NCBI RefSeq assembly: GCF_018275325.1
Contig: NZ_JAGVQR010000003.1
Location: 620,001 to 684,000 of the forward strand
Direction of reading: 5' to 3'
Source of the DNA: Nocardioides palaemonis
GTDB taxonomy: Bacteria > Actinomycetota > Actinomycetes > Propionibacteriales > Nocardioidaceae
DNA: 64,000 nucleotides
A program made the translations under genes and the position numbers. Every line of letters starts with the position of its first letter. Position 1 is the first letter of the stretch. The notes under the pieces are model-generated. The model was not told where the DNA came from, did not search any database, and saw nothing but the letters and a program-made list of their open reading frames with translations. Positions 31,825 to 40,321 of this stretch are shown piece by piece.

Positions 31825-32277
31825 TTAGCTGCTTCCTTCTTCTGTCGCGTCTGTCGCGTCTGTCGCGTCGGTCGTCGTGCCCGTGGTGTGGGCGAGGTCG
31901 TCGGGTCCGAAGGCGTCGGGCAGCACCTCGGACATGGGCCTGATGCCCGACACGGTCCAGACCAGGAGGTCCCGGCCGCCGTGCTCGAACAGCAGCTGGC
32001 GGCACCGGCCGCACGGCATGATCACCTCGCCGTCGCGGTTCACGCACACGAAGTGGGTGAGCCGGCCGCCCCCGGTGGCGTGGAGCTGGGACACCAGCCC
32101 GCACTCCGCGCACAGCACGACACCGTACGCCGCGTTCTCCACGTTGCATCCCACGACGGTGCGGCCGTCGTCGACGCGGGCCGCAGCCCCCACGAGGTAC
32201 TGCGAGTACGGCGCGTAGGCGCGGCGCATCACGTCGGTCGCCGCTGCCCGCAGCCCGTCCCAGTCCACCTGATCCAC
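31825..32277 (-). CDS. cdd: Cytidine deaminase
   Basis: 150 aa from GTG 32277, chosen because CAGACT ends 6 nt upstream; ATG 32295 would add six residues. The zinc site is GCNVENAAYGVVLCAECGLVS (catalytic Glu in CAE) and PCGRCRQLL. RAYAPYSQYLVGAAARVDDGR is the usual substrate segment. It deaminates cytidine/deoxycytidine to uridine/deoxyuridine, which deoA can phosphorolyse. The C-terminal tail is extended by about 20 residues and includes DATDATDAT, encoded by three perfect 9-bp repeats (31843-31869). Confidence 0.94.
   Translation of the reverse strand: MDQVDWDGLRAAATDVMRRAYAPYSQYLVGAAARVDDGRTVVGCNVENAAYGVVLCAECGLVSQLHATGGGRLTHFVCVNRDGEVIMPCGRCRQLLFEHGGRDLLVWTVSGIRPMSEVLPDAFGPDDLAHTTGTTTDATDATDATEEGSS
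31843..31869 (-). repeat. Three perfect 9-bp tandem repeats in the cdd tail
   Basis: TGTCGCGTC three times on the plus strand, encoding Asp-Ala-Thr repeats. Copy number could vary by slippage without shifting the frame. Confidence 0.9.
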
Positions 32278-32283
32278 GCGCAC

Positions 32284-32289
32284 AGTCTG
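32284..32289 (-). promoter_or_regulatory. Putative leaderless -10 (CAGACT) of cdd-deoA
   Basis: CAGACT on the minus strand, 6 nt (GTGCGC), then GTG 32277. Confidence 0.5.
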
Positions 32290-32462
32290 GCGCATACGAG
32301 GAAGCGACGGTCATCGGCAGGTTCCGCCGAAAGATGTCCGGTGGCTTTTAGGTCTCAAACCGATTTCGGAAGTCCTCGATCACGTGACGCACACCTCCCC
32401 GACCGGCATCATGACGCCCGAACGCTGACCCCACCCCGGGGTGCACGAACCTGGAGGCATTT

Positions 32463-33575
32463 GTGAAGAAGTCGAGGAAGGTCCTCTCGAGCGGCCTCGT
32501 GGCGCTGATGGCAGCCGCGAGCCTGGCCGCGTGCGGTGACGCTCCCGAGGAGGACGGCGGCACCGGCAGCGGCAGCGACTCCCAGGCGAGCGACTTCCTG
32601 CCCTGCATCGTGTCCGACGCCGGTGGCTTCGACGACAAGTCGTTCAACCAGCTCAGCTACGAGGGCGTCAAGCAGGCCGCCGACGAGCTCGGTGTCGAGT
32701 TCAAGGGCGTCGAGTCCAACAGCGAGAACGACTACGCGCCCAACCTCGAGAGCCTCGTGGGCCAGGGCTGCGACACCATCGTCACGGTCGGCTTCGCGCT
32801 CGCCGCGGCCACCAAGGAGTCGGCCAAGGCCAACCCCGACATCGAGTACGTCCTGATCGACGACTCCGCCGACGGCGGCGACGACGGCGCCACGTTCGAC
32901 GGCAAGGCCGACGTCGAGAACATCAAGCCCCTGCTCTACGACACCGCCCAGGCGGCGTTCCTCGCCGGCTACGCGGCCGCCGACTACAGCAAGACCGGCG
33001 TCGTGGGCACCTACGGCGGCATGCCGTTCCCGACCGTCACCATCTTCATGGACGGCTTCAAGCAGGGTGCGGAGTACTACGCCAAGGAGAAGGGCAAGGA
33101 CATCGAGGTCGTCGGCTGGGACGGCAAGAACGGTTCCTTCACCGGTGGCTTCGAGGCCAACGAGGCCGCGACCAGCACGGCCAAGCAGCTCATCGACCAG
33201 GACGCCGACGTGATCCTGCCGGTCGGCGGCCCGATCTACCAGGGCGCCGTCACCGCGATCGAGGACACCGGCAAGGACGTCGTCATGCTCGGCGCCGACG
33301 CCGACGTGTTCGAGACCGACCCGAGCACGCAGGACGTCATCTTCACCTCGGTGCTGAAGAACATGAAGGTCTCGACCTACGAGGCGATCATGGACGCCGG
33401 CAACGACAACGTCGACTTCACGCCCTACATCGGCACCCTCGAGAACGACGGCGTGGGCATCGCCCCGTTCCACAACTTCGAGGACAAGGTCAGCCCCGAC
33501 CTGCAGGGCGAGCTCGACGACATCAAGGCCGGCATCATCGACGGCTCGATCAAGGTGAACTCCTACCTGGGCTGA
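32463..33575 (+). CDS. BmpA-family nucleoside-binding lipoprotein
   Basis: 370 aa, GTG start after CTGGAGG. The signal peptide VKKSRKVLSSGLVALMAAASLAAC has lipobox LAAC, with Cys24 lipidated. The Bmp/Med-type binding fold shows IVSDAGGFDDKSFNQLSYEGVKQA, typical of purine-nucleoside receptors (PnrA-like), with further motifs DTIVTVGFALAAATKESA and ADVILPVGGPIYQGA. It is the extracellular receptor for the ABC transporter encoded downstream. Its 5' region (32296-32462) is long, fairly AT-rich and contains the palindrome TCACGTGA (32380-32387). A strong hairpin after its stop may keep receptor mRNA in excess over the transporter genes. Confidence 0.93.
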   Translation: MKKSRKVLSSGLVALMAAASLAACGDAPEEDGGTGSGSDSQASDFLPCIVSDAGGFDDKSFNQLSYEGVKQAADELGVEFKGVESNSENDYAPNLESLVGQGCDTIVTVGFALAAATKESAKANPDIEYVLIDDSADGGDDGATFDGKADVENIKPLLYDTAQAAFLAGYAAADYSKTGVVGTYGGMPFPTVTIFMDGFKQGAEYYAKEKGKDIEVVGWDGKNGSFTGGFEANEAATSTAKQLIDQDADVILPVGGPIYQGAVTAIEDTGKDVVMLGADADVFETDPSTQDVIFTSVLKNMKVSTYEAIMDAGNDNVDFTPYIGTLENDGVGIAPFHNFEDKVSPDLQGELDDIKAGIIDGSIKVNSYLG

Positions 33576-33601
33576 TCACCCGCACACCTGCTCCACCACG
33601 G

Positions 33602-33629
33602 GGGAGGCCGACGCGCTCGTCGGCCTCCC
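33602..33629 (+). terminator. Hairpin between bmp and the ABC ATPase gene
   Basis: Perfect 12-bp stem GGGAGGCCGACG (33602-33613) / CGTCGGCCTCCC (33618-33629), loop CGCT. Either a terminator or an attenuator/RNA-stabiliser inside the transport locus. Confidence 0.8.
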
Positions 33630-33802
33630 TCGTGCATGTCACGGACCTGCCAGAGAACGGCGTCCACCTTTGGCACATCTGTGGCACGAGCCGCAGGGTG
33701 CGCGGCGGTTACCCTTCTCCGCGCGCTCGTGGGCCCTCGGCAGCCCCGTGGCCCCTCCCCCGTACCAGACCCCGGCGATCATGTCCGGGACGTTCCGACC
33801 CC

Positions 33803-33808
33803 TAGGAT
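33803..33808 (+). promoter_or_regulatory. Putative -10 (TAGGAT) of the ABC ATPase operon
   Basis: TAGGAT ends 8 nt before ATG 33817, one or two nt longer than the usual spacing here. Confidence 0.5.
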
Positions 33809-33816
33809 GCGATGCC

Positions 33817-35340
33817 ATGAGACTCGTCCTGCGAGGCATCACCAAACGCTTCGGCAGCGTGGTGGCCAACGACTCGATCTCCCTCACCGTCGAGCCGGGC
33901 GAGATCCACTGCCTGCTCGGCGAGAACGGCGCCGGCAAGTCGACGCTGATGAACGTGCTCTACGGCCTCTACAAGGCCGACGAGGGCGAGATCGAGCTCG
34001 ACGGCGAGGTGCAGCACTTCACCGGCCCCGGTGACGCGATGGCCGCCGGCATCGGCATGGTCCACCAGCACTTCATGCTCATCCCGGTCTTCACCGTGGC
34101 CGAGAACGTGATGCTGGGCAACGAGTCGACCGGCTTCGCCGGCACCCTCGACATCGACGCCGCCCGCGCCCGCGTCACCGAGATCTCCGAGCGCTTCGGC
34201 TTCCACGTCTCCCCCGACGCCCTCGTCGAGGACCTCCCGGTCGGCGTGCAGCAGCGCGTCGAGATCATCAAGGCGCTGTCGCGCGACGCCGAGCTGCTCG
34301 TCTTCGACGAGCCCACGGCCGTGCTGACGCCCCAGGAGACCGACGAGCTGATGGACATCATGCGCCAGCTCCGGGAGGCCGGGAAGGCGATCGTCTTCAT
34401 CACCCACAAGCTGCGCGAGGTCCGCGAGGTCGCCGACCGGATCACCGTCATCCGCCACGGCAAGGTGGTCGGCGAGGCCGACCCCAAGGCCAGCAACGCC
34501 GAGCTCGCCTCGATGATGGTCGGCCGGCCGGTCGAGCTGGTGGTCCACAAGGACGAGCCGAAGCTCGGCGCCGACGCGCTGGTGGTCAAGGACCTCCGCG
34601 TCGTCGACCCCGCCGGCCACGTCCAGGTCGACGGCCTCAGCTTCACCATCCGCGCCGGCGAGGTGCTCGCGGTCGCGGGCGTCCAGGGCAACGGCCAGAC
34701 CGAGCTGACCGAGGCGCTGCTCGGCCTCCAGGACGACGTCTCCGGCTCGATCACCCTCGACGGGCACGAGCTCGTCGGGCGCAGCACGCGCAAGATCCTC
34801 GACGCCGGCGTCGGGTTCATCCCCGAGGACCGCCAGGTCGACGGTCTGGTGCCGAACTTCACCATCGCCGAGAACCTCATGCTCAACCGGAGCTTCAAGT
34901 CTCCCTTCGTCCGCAACGGCGCCCTGCGCATCGCCGCGCTGCGCGAGTTCGCGGAGAAGAAGCTCAAGGAGTACGACGTCCGCGCGCGCGACATCGACTC
35001 GCTGGCCGCCAACCTCTCCGGCGGCAACCAGCAGAAGGTCGTCGTCGCCCGCGAGCTATCCCGCGACCTGCGCCTGCTGGTCGCGGCCCAGCCGACCCGC
35101 GGCGTCGACGTCGGCTCGATCGAGTTCATCCACAAGCAGGTCGTCGCGACCCGCGACAGCGGCATCCCGGTGCTGGTGGTCTCCACCGAGCTCGACGAGG
35201 TGGTCGCCCTGGCCGACCGCATCATGGTGCTCTACCGCGGGCAGGTCGTGGGCATCGTCCCGGCCGACACCCCCCGCGAGACCCTCGGCCTGATGATGAC
35301 CGGCGAACGCCCGAAGGACCTGAAGGACGTGGTCGCGTGA
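33817..35340 (+). CDS. Nucleoside ABC transporter, duplicated ATP-binding protein
   Basis: 507 aa with two ABC domains. Domain 1: Walker A GENGAGKST (residues 35-43), Walker B LLVFDEPTAVL. Domain 2: degenerate Walker A GVQGNGQTEL, signature LSGGNQQKVVVARELSRD, and degenerate Walker B LLVAAQPTRGVD. This two-domain form with an impaired second Walker A is typical of the YufO/sugar-type (CUT2-like) ATPases paired with BmpA receptors. It powers (deoxy)nucleoside uptake. It overlaps the next permease gene by 4 bp (GTGA). Start chosen at ATG 33817; the frame continues upstream without a plausible start. Confidence 0.94.
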   Translation: MRLVLRGITKRFGSVVANDSISLTVEPGEIHCLLGENGAGKSTLMNVLYGLYKADEGEIELDGEVQHFTGPGDAMAAGIGMVHQHFMLIPVFTVAENVMLGNESTGFAGTLDIDAARARVTEISERFGFHVSPDALVEDLPVGVQQRVEIIKALSRDAELLVFDEPTAVLTPQETDELMDIMRQLREAGKAIVFITHKLREVREVADRITVIRHGKVVGEADPKASNAELASMMVGRPVELVVHKDEPKLGADALVVKDLRVVDPAGHVQVDGLSFTIRAGEVLAVAGVQGNGQTELTEALLGLQDDVSGSITLDGHELVGRSTRKILDAGVGFIPEDRQVDGLVPNFTIAENLMLNRSFKSPFVRNGALRIAALREFAEKKLKEYDVRARDIDSLAANLSGGNQQKVVVARELSRDLRLLVAAQPTRGVDVGSIEFIHKQVVATRDSGIPVLVVSTELDEVVALADRIMVLYRGQVVGIVPADTPRETLGLMMTGERPKDLKDVVA

Positions 35341-36608
35341 CCGACACCGACAAGCCCCAGCCCGAGCCCGACCAGACCGACAAGACCGAGCAGGTCGAGC
35401 AGGTCGAGCAGGTCGACGCGGCCGAGGACGCCAGCGCCGCCCCGCGCGAGCGCTCGGGCAGCGTGCTGCGCGAGATCGCCGCCGGCGACGCCCTCTCGGG
35501 CGTCCTCGCGGTCTTCCTCGCCTTCCTCGTCGGGTCGGTGATGATCGCCAGCACCGACCCGACGGTCCGCGAGACGATCGGCTACGTCACCGCCCGTCCG
35601 AGCGACTTCTTCAGCGCCGTCTGGGACGCCGTCTCCGGCGCCTACAGCGCGATGTTCCGCGGCGCGGTGTTCAACAACCTCGTCGACGACCCGGCCCAGC
35701 AGTGGCGTCCCCTCACGGAGACGCTGAAGTTCGCCGGCCCGCTGATCCTCGGTGGCCTCGGTGTCGGCATCGCCTTCCGCGCCTCGCTCTTCAACATCGG
35801 TGGCCGCGGCCAGATGCTGCTCGGTGGCGGCGCCGCCGCGTGGGTCGGCTTCCAGGTCGACCTGCCGATGATCATCCACCTGCCGCTCGCGATCCTCGCC
35901 GGCATGGTGGTCGGTGGCCTGTGGGGCGGTCTGGCCGGTCTGCTGAAGGCCCGCACCGGCGCGCACGAGGTGATCGTCACGATCATGCTCAACTACGTCG
36001 GCTACTACCTGCTCTTCTGGGCGCTGACCAAGGACTGGCTGCTCGCCACCCCGGGGTCGGTCAACCCGAAGTCTCCGCCGATGAAGGAGACCGCGATCCT
36101 GCCCAAGGTGCTGGGCGACCGGTTCAACCTGCACCTCGGCTTCGTGCTCGCACTCGTCGCCGTGCTCGTCGTGTGGTGGCTGCTGACCCGCTCGACCCTC
36201 GGCTACCGCATCCGCGCCGTCGGCGAGAACCCCAACGCCGCGCGCGCGTCGGGCATCAACGTCGGGCGCACCTACGTCGTGGTGATGCTGATCGCCGGTG
36301 GGCTCCTCGGGCTCGCGGGCGTCAACCAGGTGCTCGGCACCGTCACCAGCGGTGTCTCGACCGACATCGACGCGGGCATCGGCTTCGACGCCATCACCGT
36401 GGCGCTCCTCGGTCGCTCGCGCCCCCTCGGCATCCTCGCCGCGGGCATCCTGTTCGGCGCGTTCAAAGCGGGCGGCTTCACGATGCAGGCCTCCGAGAAC
36501 ATCTCGGTCGACCTGGTCCTGGTCGTCCAGTCGCTGATCGTCCTCTTCCTCGCCGCGCCGCCCCTGGTGCGCGCCATCTTCCGGCTCCCCGCCCAGGAGG
36601 CCAAGTGA
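35337..36608 (+). CDS. Nucleoside ABC transporter permease 1
   Basis: 423 aa, GTG overlapping the ATPase stop. An acidic, Glu/Asp/Gln-rich N-terminal tail of about 50 residues (PEPDQTDKTEQVEQVEQVDA) precedes the membrane part. About eight to ten helices are visible, with the BPD_transp_2 motif GYRIRAVGENPNAARASGINV (EAA-like loop near residue 295). It is YufP-like, forming the pore with permease 2. It overlaps that gene by 4 bp. Confidence 0.93.
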   Translation: MTDTDKPQPEPDQTDKTEQVEQVEQVDAAEDASAAPRERSGSVLREIAAGDALSGVLAVFLAFLVGSVMIASTDPTVRETIGYVTARPSDFFSAVWDAVSGAYSAMFRGAVFNNLVDDPAQQWRPLTETLKFAGPLILGGLGVGIAFRASLFNIGGRGQMLLGGGAAAWVGFQVDLPMIIHLPLAILAGMVVGGLWGGLAGLLKARTGAHEVIVTIMLNYVGYYLLFWALTKDWLLATPGSVNPKSPPMKETAILPKVLGDRFNLHLGFVLALVAVLVVWWLLTRSTLGYRIRAVGENPNAARASGINVGRTYVVVMLIAGGLLGLAGVNQVLGTVTSGVSTDIDAGIGFDAITVALLGRSRPLGILAAGILFGAFKAGGFTMQASENISVDLVLVVQSLIVLFLAAPPLVRAIFRLPAQEAK

Positions 36609-37909
36609 GCACCGTGACCGAGCAGCCGACGCCCGAGAGCGGCGGCCTCGCCCCCGACCCCGCCGTCACGCCCACCCGCGCCACCGGCACCCGCAAGCTG
36701 CCGATCGTGCTGGGCGCGATCACCGTGCTCCTCGCGCTCCGGGTCCTGCTGACCTCCCGCTCGGGCGACACGACGTTCCGGCTGGCGACCGACAGCGACT
36801 TCGTCGAGCTGCCCAACATCGTCGTGCCGGCCGTGGTGACCGCCTGGGTGATGATCGTGGCCTGCCTGGCGCTCACCGCCGAGGCGGTGCGCCGGATGCT
36901 GGCCCACGCCCGCCAGCCCCTGTGGCTGCCGATCTCCTTCGCGATCGCCTGGATGGTCGGTTTCCTCGCCTACGAGGCCGCCGGCAGCCGGATCCTGGTC
37001 GTGAGCCTGCTCGGCGGCGCCATCTCGCTGGCCATCCCGCTCGTCTTCGGCGCGCTCGGCGGCGTGCTCGGTGAGCGCGCCGGCGTGGTCAACATCGCCA
37101 TCGACGGACAGCTGCTCTTCGGCGCCTTCGCGGCGGCGGTCACCGCCTCCCTCACCGGCTCGCTGTGGGCCGGCCTGGTGGCAGCGATGGTCGCCGGGGC
37201 CCTGATCGCGCTGGTCCTCGGCCTCTTCGCGATCACCTACTTCGTCGACCAGGTCATCGTCGGCGTGGTGCTCAACGTGCTGGTCGTCGGCATCACGAAC
37301 TTCCTGTTCCGCCAGGTGCTGACGCCCAACGCCGACTCGCTCAACTCCCCCGAGCGGTTCCGCGCGGTGCCGCTGCCCGTGCTGGGCGACATCCCGCTCA
37401 TCGGCCCGATCCTGTTCCGCCAGACGGCACTGGTCTACGTGCTCTACGTCGTGGTCGCCCTGGTCGCCTTCGCGCTCTACCGCACCCGCTGGGGCCTGCG
37501 CGTCCGGGCGGTCGGCGAGCACCCGAAGGCCGCCGACACCGTCGGCATCAAGGTCAACCGCACCCGCTACCGCACGATCCTGCTCGCTGGCGCGATCGCG
37601 GGCCTGGGCGGCGCGTACTTCAGCCTCGTCTCGGTCGCCGGCTTCAACCGTGAGATGACCGGCGGCGCCGGCTACATCGCGCTCGCCGCCGTGATCTTCG
37701 GCAAGTGGGACCCGATCCGGGCCACCCTCGCGGCGCTGCTGTTCGGCTTCGCGTCCAACCTGCAGGGCGTGCTGTCGGCGATCGGCTCCGACATCCCGAG
37801 CCAGTTCATGCTGATGCTCCCCTACCTCGTCACCATCTTCGCGGTGGCCGGCCTGGTGGGCCGCTCGCGGCCGCCCGCAGCCGACGGGGTGCCCTACAAG
37901 TCGCAGTAG
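36605..37909 (+). CDS. Nucleoside ABC transporter permease 2
   Basis: 434 aa, GTG overlapping the previous stop. Multiple membrane helices (LGAITVLLALRVLL, ISLAIPLVFGALGGVLGERAGVVNIAIDG, LVAAMVAGALIALVLGLFAI). The coupling loop is GLRVRAVGEHPKAADTVGIKV (near residue 300), and GERAGVVNIAIDGQLLFGAF is typical of YufQ-like permeases. Last gene of the transport operon; a hairpin involving 37916-37930 and 37959-37973 follows. Confidence 0.93.
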   Translation: MSTVTEQPTPESGGLAPDPAVTPTRATGTRKLPIVLGAITVLLALRVLLTSRSGDTTFRLATDSDFVELPNIVVPAVVTAWVMIVACLALTAEAVRRMLAHARQPLWLPISFAIAWMVGFLAYEAAGSRILVVSLLGGAISLAIPLVFGALGGVLGERAGVVNIAIDGQLLFGAFAAAVTASLTGSLWAGLVAAMVAGALIALVLGLFAITYFVDQVIVGVVLNVLVVGITNFLFRQVLTPNADSLNSPERFRAVPLPVLGDIPLIGPILFRQTALVYVLYVVVALVAFALYRTRWGLRVRAVGEHPKAADTVGIKVNRTRYRTILLAGAIAGLGGAYFSLVSVAGFNREMTGGAGYIALAAVIFGKWDPIRATLAALLFGFASNLQGVLSAIGSDIPSQFMLMLPYLVTIFAVAGLVGRSRPPAADGVPYKSQ

Positions 37910-37915
37910 CAGCAT

Positions 37916-37973
37916 CGTTCCTCCGTCGTGGTTGACTGGGCCGGTCGGCTCGGCGACACACGACGGAGGAACG
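37916..37973 (+). promoter_or_regulatory. 15-bp inverted repeat that would hide the Shine-Dalgarno of the PAS kinase gene
   Basis: CGTTCCTCCGTCGTG (37916-37930) is the exact reverse complement of CACGACGGAGGAACG (37959-37973). The right arm holds the Shine-Dalgarno CGGAGGA just before ATG 37975. Between the arms lies TTGACT (37932-37937), 17 bp, GACACA (37955-37960), a candidate promoter. Read-through RNA from the permease operon would fold and mask the SD; RNA begun at the local promoter would lack the left arm. Confidence 0.75.
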
Positions 37974-37974
37974 C

Positions 37975-39111
37975 ATGACGGCCCAACGGCACCCGACTTC
38001 GGCGGACGGGGAGCTCTACGCCTCGATGGTGGCGCACCACCCGCACGCCGTGTTCTCGGTCGACCGGGAGGGCCGCTACACCGAGGCCAACGCGCACGCC
38101 CGGGCCATGACCGGGATGAGCCTGGACGAGATGCGCCGCACGCACTTCCTCCAGACCATCCACCCCGGCGACCACGAGCTGATGCTCGGCGCGTTCGCGC
38201 ACGTGCTCTCCGGCGAGCCGATCGTCGTCGAGGCCCGGGTGGTGCGCGTCGACGGGAAGGTCGTGGACATCCGCTGCACCGGGATCCCGGTGGCCGTCGA
38301 CGGCGAGGTGGTCGGCGTGCACGGCGTGACCGAGGACGTCACCCGCGAGAAGCAGGTGGTGCGCGAGCTCGAGGAGGCCAACGCCGCCAAGACGCTGTTC
38401 CTGGCGAGCGTGAGCCACGAGCTGCGCACCCCGCTCGCCGCCCTCGTGGGCGCCACCGACCTGCTGGTCCACGCCGACTCCCCCGCGAGCTCGGGGCACT
38501 ACGTCGACATGGTGCAGCGCGCCGGGCACCAACTGATGCACCTGGTGGACGAGCTGCTCGAGTTCTCGGGCCTCGAGACCCACCAGACGGTGCTCGACGT
38601 ACGTCCGTTCGCCCCCCGCTCGGTCGTCGACGCGGTCGCCTCGTGGGCGGTCCCGCTCGCCGACGAGCGCGGGCTCGAGCTGTCGTTGACCGTCGACGAC
38701 GCCGTGCCCGCCACGGCCTCGGGCGACGCGCGCCGGCTGCGCCAGGTCGTGGCCAACCTGGTGCGCAACGCCCTCACCTTCACCCGCGCCGGCCGGGTCG
38801 ACCTCCGGGTCCGGACCCGCCCGCACGCCCTCGACCCGGGCGACGCGCACGCGGCCGACGTCTGGGTGGAGTTCATCGTCTCCGACACCGGGTGCGGGAT
38901 CGACGAGGAGCACCTGCGCACGCTGTTCGAGCCCTTCGCGCGCTCGACGGCACGCGACGCGCGGCCCGGCGCGGGGATCGGGCTCGGCCTGGCGATCTGC
39001 CGAGCCCTGGCCGACCTGATGGACGGGTGCCTGCAGGTGAGCTCCGCCGTGGGCGAGGGCAGCACCTTCACCTTCGGGGTGCCGCTGGGGAGGTGTTCAG
39101 CCGGCAGCTGA
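37975..39111 (+). CDS. Soluble PAS-domain sensor histidine kinase
   Basis: 378 aa, no membrane segment. The PAS domain (about residues 14-125: MVAHHPHAVFSVDREGRYTEANAHARAMTGMSLDEM, and the PAC-like GVTEDVTREKQ) leads through a coiled linker to HisKA with phospho-acceptor His148 in FLASVSHELRTPL. The HATPase_c domain shows NLVRNALTFT (N box), VSDTGCGIDEEH (G1) and GAGIGLGLAICRAL (G2). No response regulator gene is adjacent, so it is an orphan kinase. Translation may be gated by the hairpin at 37916-37973. It overlaps the convergent M20 gene by 15 bp. Confidence 0.93.
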   Translation: MTAQRHPTSADGELYASMVAHHPHAVFSVDREGRYTEANAHARAMTGMSLDEMRRTHFLQTIHPGDHELMLGAFAHVLSGEPIVVEARVVRVDGKVVDIRCTGIPVAVDGEVVGVHGVTEDVTREKQVVRELEEANAAKTLFLASVSHELRTPLAALVGATDLLVHADSPASSGHYVDMVQRAGHQLMHLVDELLEFSGLETHQTVLDVRPFAPRSVVDAVASWAVPLADERGLELSLTVDDAVPATASGDARRLRQVVANLVRNALTFTRAGRVDLRVRTRPHALDPGDAHAADVWVEFIVSDTGCGIDEEHLRTLFEPFARSTARDARPGAGIGLGLAICRALADLMDGCLQVSSAVGEGSTFTFGVPLGRCSAGS

Positions 39112-40287
39112 CAGGGCGGTGACCGCAGCCTCGGCGAGGACGCGAGCCGCGATGCCGGTGGCGGCCTCGTCGACGCGCAGGTTGCCCTGGTGGAGGTCGT
39201 ACGTCGGGCCACCGGGCGTCCGGGTGCCCAGGCGCGCCATCGCGCCGGGGATCGAGTCGAGGTACCAGCCGAAGTCCTCCCCGCCCAGGCTCTGGGCGGT
39301 CGACACGTGGCCGTGGCGCCCGAGCACCGCCTCGACGGCGGTGCCGAGCACGGCGGTCGAGACCGGGTGGTTGACCACCGGCGGCACGCCGCGCTGGTAG
39401 GTGACCTCGGCGGCCACGCCGTAGGGCGCGATGATCGTGGTGATCAGCTGGCGGATGAGGTGCTCCGCGTCGGCCCACGCCACCGCGTCGAGCATCCGCA
39501 CCGTGCCGGCGACGACGCCGGTGTGCGGGATGACGTTGTGGGCCTGGCCGGCGCGCACCGCGCCCCACACCACGCTGACGCCCGCGCGCGGGTCGAGGCG
39601 GCGGCTGAGGATGGCCGGGAGCTCGGTGATCACCTTGCCGAGCGCGAAGGTGAGGTCCTCGGTCAGGTGCGGGCGGGAGGTGTGCCCGCCCTTGCCGGTG
39701 AGCTTGACGGTCAGGGCGTCGGCGGCGCCGGTGAGCGGTCCCTCGCGCAGCCCGACGCGACCGACGTCGAGGCTGGGGTCGCAGTGCAGGCCGAAGATGT
39801 GGTCGACGCCCTCGAGGGCACCGCTGCTGATCAGGTGCAGCGCGCCACCGGGCATGACCTCCTCGGCGGGCTGGAAGACCAGCCGCACCCGCCCGGGCAG
39901 CAGCCCGCGGGCGGCGACCTCGGCCAGCGCGAGCCCGGCCCCGACCAGGCCGGTGGTGTGGACGTCGTGGCCGCACGCGTGGGCCACGCCCGGCACGGTG
40001 CTCTTCCACGGGTCGGAGGTCAGGTCGTCGACCGGCAGCGCGTCGAGGTCGGCGCGCAGCGCCACCAGCGCACCCCCGCTGCCGATCTCGGCGAGCACTC
40101 CTCCGCCCTCCGGCCGGGTGACGGTCCAGCCGCCGCCCTCGAGGGCGGCCTCGACGACGTCGGAAGTGCGCGACTCGGTCCAGCTGAGCTCGGGGTGGGC
40201 GTGCAGGTCGCGGCGCATCGCGAGCAGGTCGTCGGCGTACTTGTCGACGGTCTCGGCGATGACGGAGGTGGCGGGGAGGTCGGTCAT
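39097..40287 (-). CDS. M20 family amidohydrolase (HipO/AmiA-type)
   Basis: 396 aa. Motifs of the M20D group: MRRDLHAHPELSWTE near residue 25, ALRADLDALPVDD near 77, HACGHDVHTTGLVGAGLAL near 103 (metal Cys/His), FQPAEEVMPGGALHLI near 137 (catalytic and metal Glu), GLHCDPSLDVG near 165 and QSLGGEDFGWYL near 340. These metalloenzymes hydrolyse N-acyl amino acids or short amide conjugates. M. tuberculosis has two related genes (amiA1, amiB1) beside deoD. No clear Shine-Dalgarno; a TACTCT lies 9 nt upstream. Confidence 0.92.
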   Translation of the reverse strand: MTDLPATSVIAETVDKYADDLLAMRRDLHAHPELSWTESRTSDVVEAALEGGGWTVTRPEGGGVLAEIGSGGALVALRADLDALPVDDLTSDPWKSTVPGVAHACGHDVHTTGLVGAGLALAEVAARGLLPGRVRLVFQPAEEVMPGGALHLISSGALEGVDHIFGLHCDPSLDVGRVGLREGPLTGAADALTVKLTGKGGHTSRPHLTEDLTFALGKVITELPAILSRRLDPRAGVSVVWGAVRAGQAHNVIPHTGVVAGTVRMLDAVAWADAEHLIRQLITTIIAPYGVAAEVTYQRGVPPVVNHPVSTAVLGTAVEAVLGRHGHVSTAQSLGGEDFGWYLDSIPGAMARLGTRTPGGPTYDLHQGNLRVDEAATGIAARVLAEAAVTALSAAG

Positions 40288-40321
40288 GACCTACCCAGAG
40301 TAGTGCGCCCGCGCTCGACTC

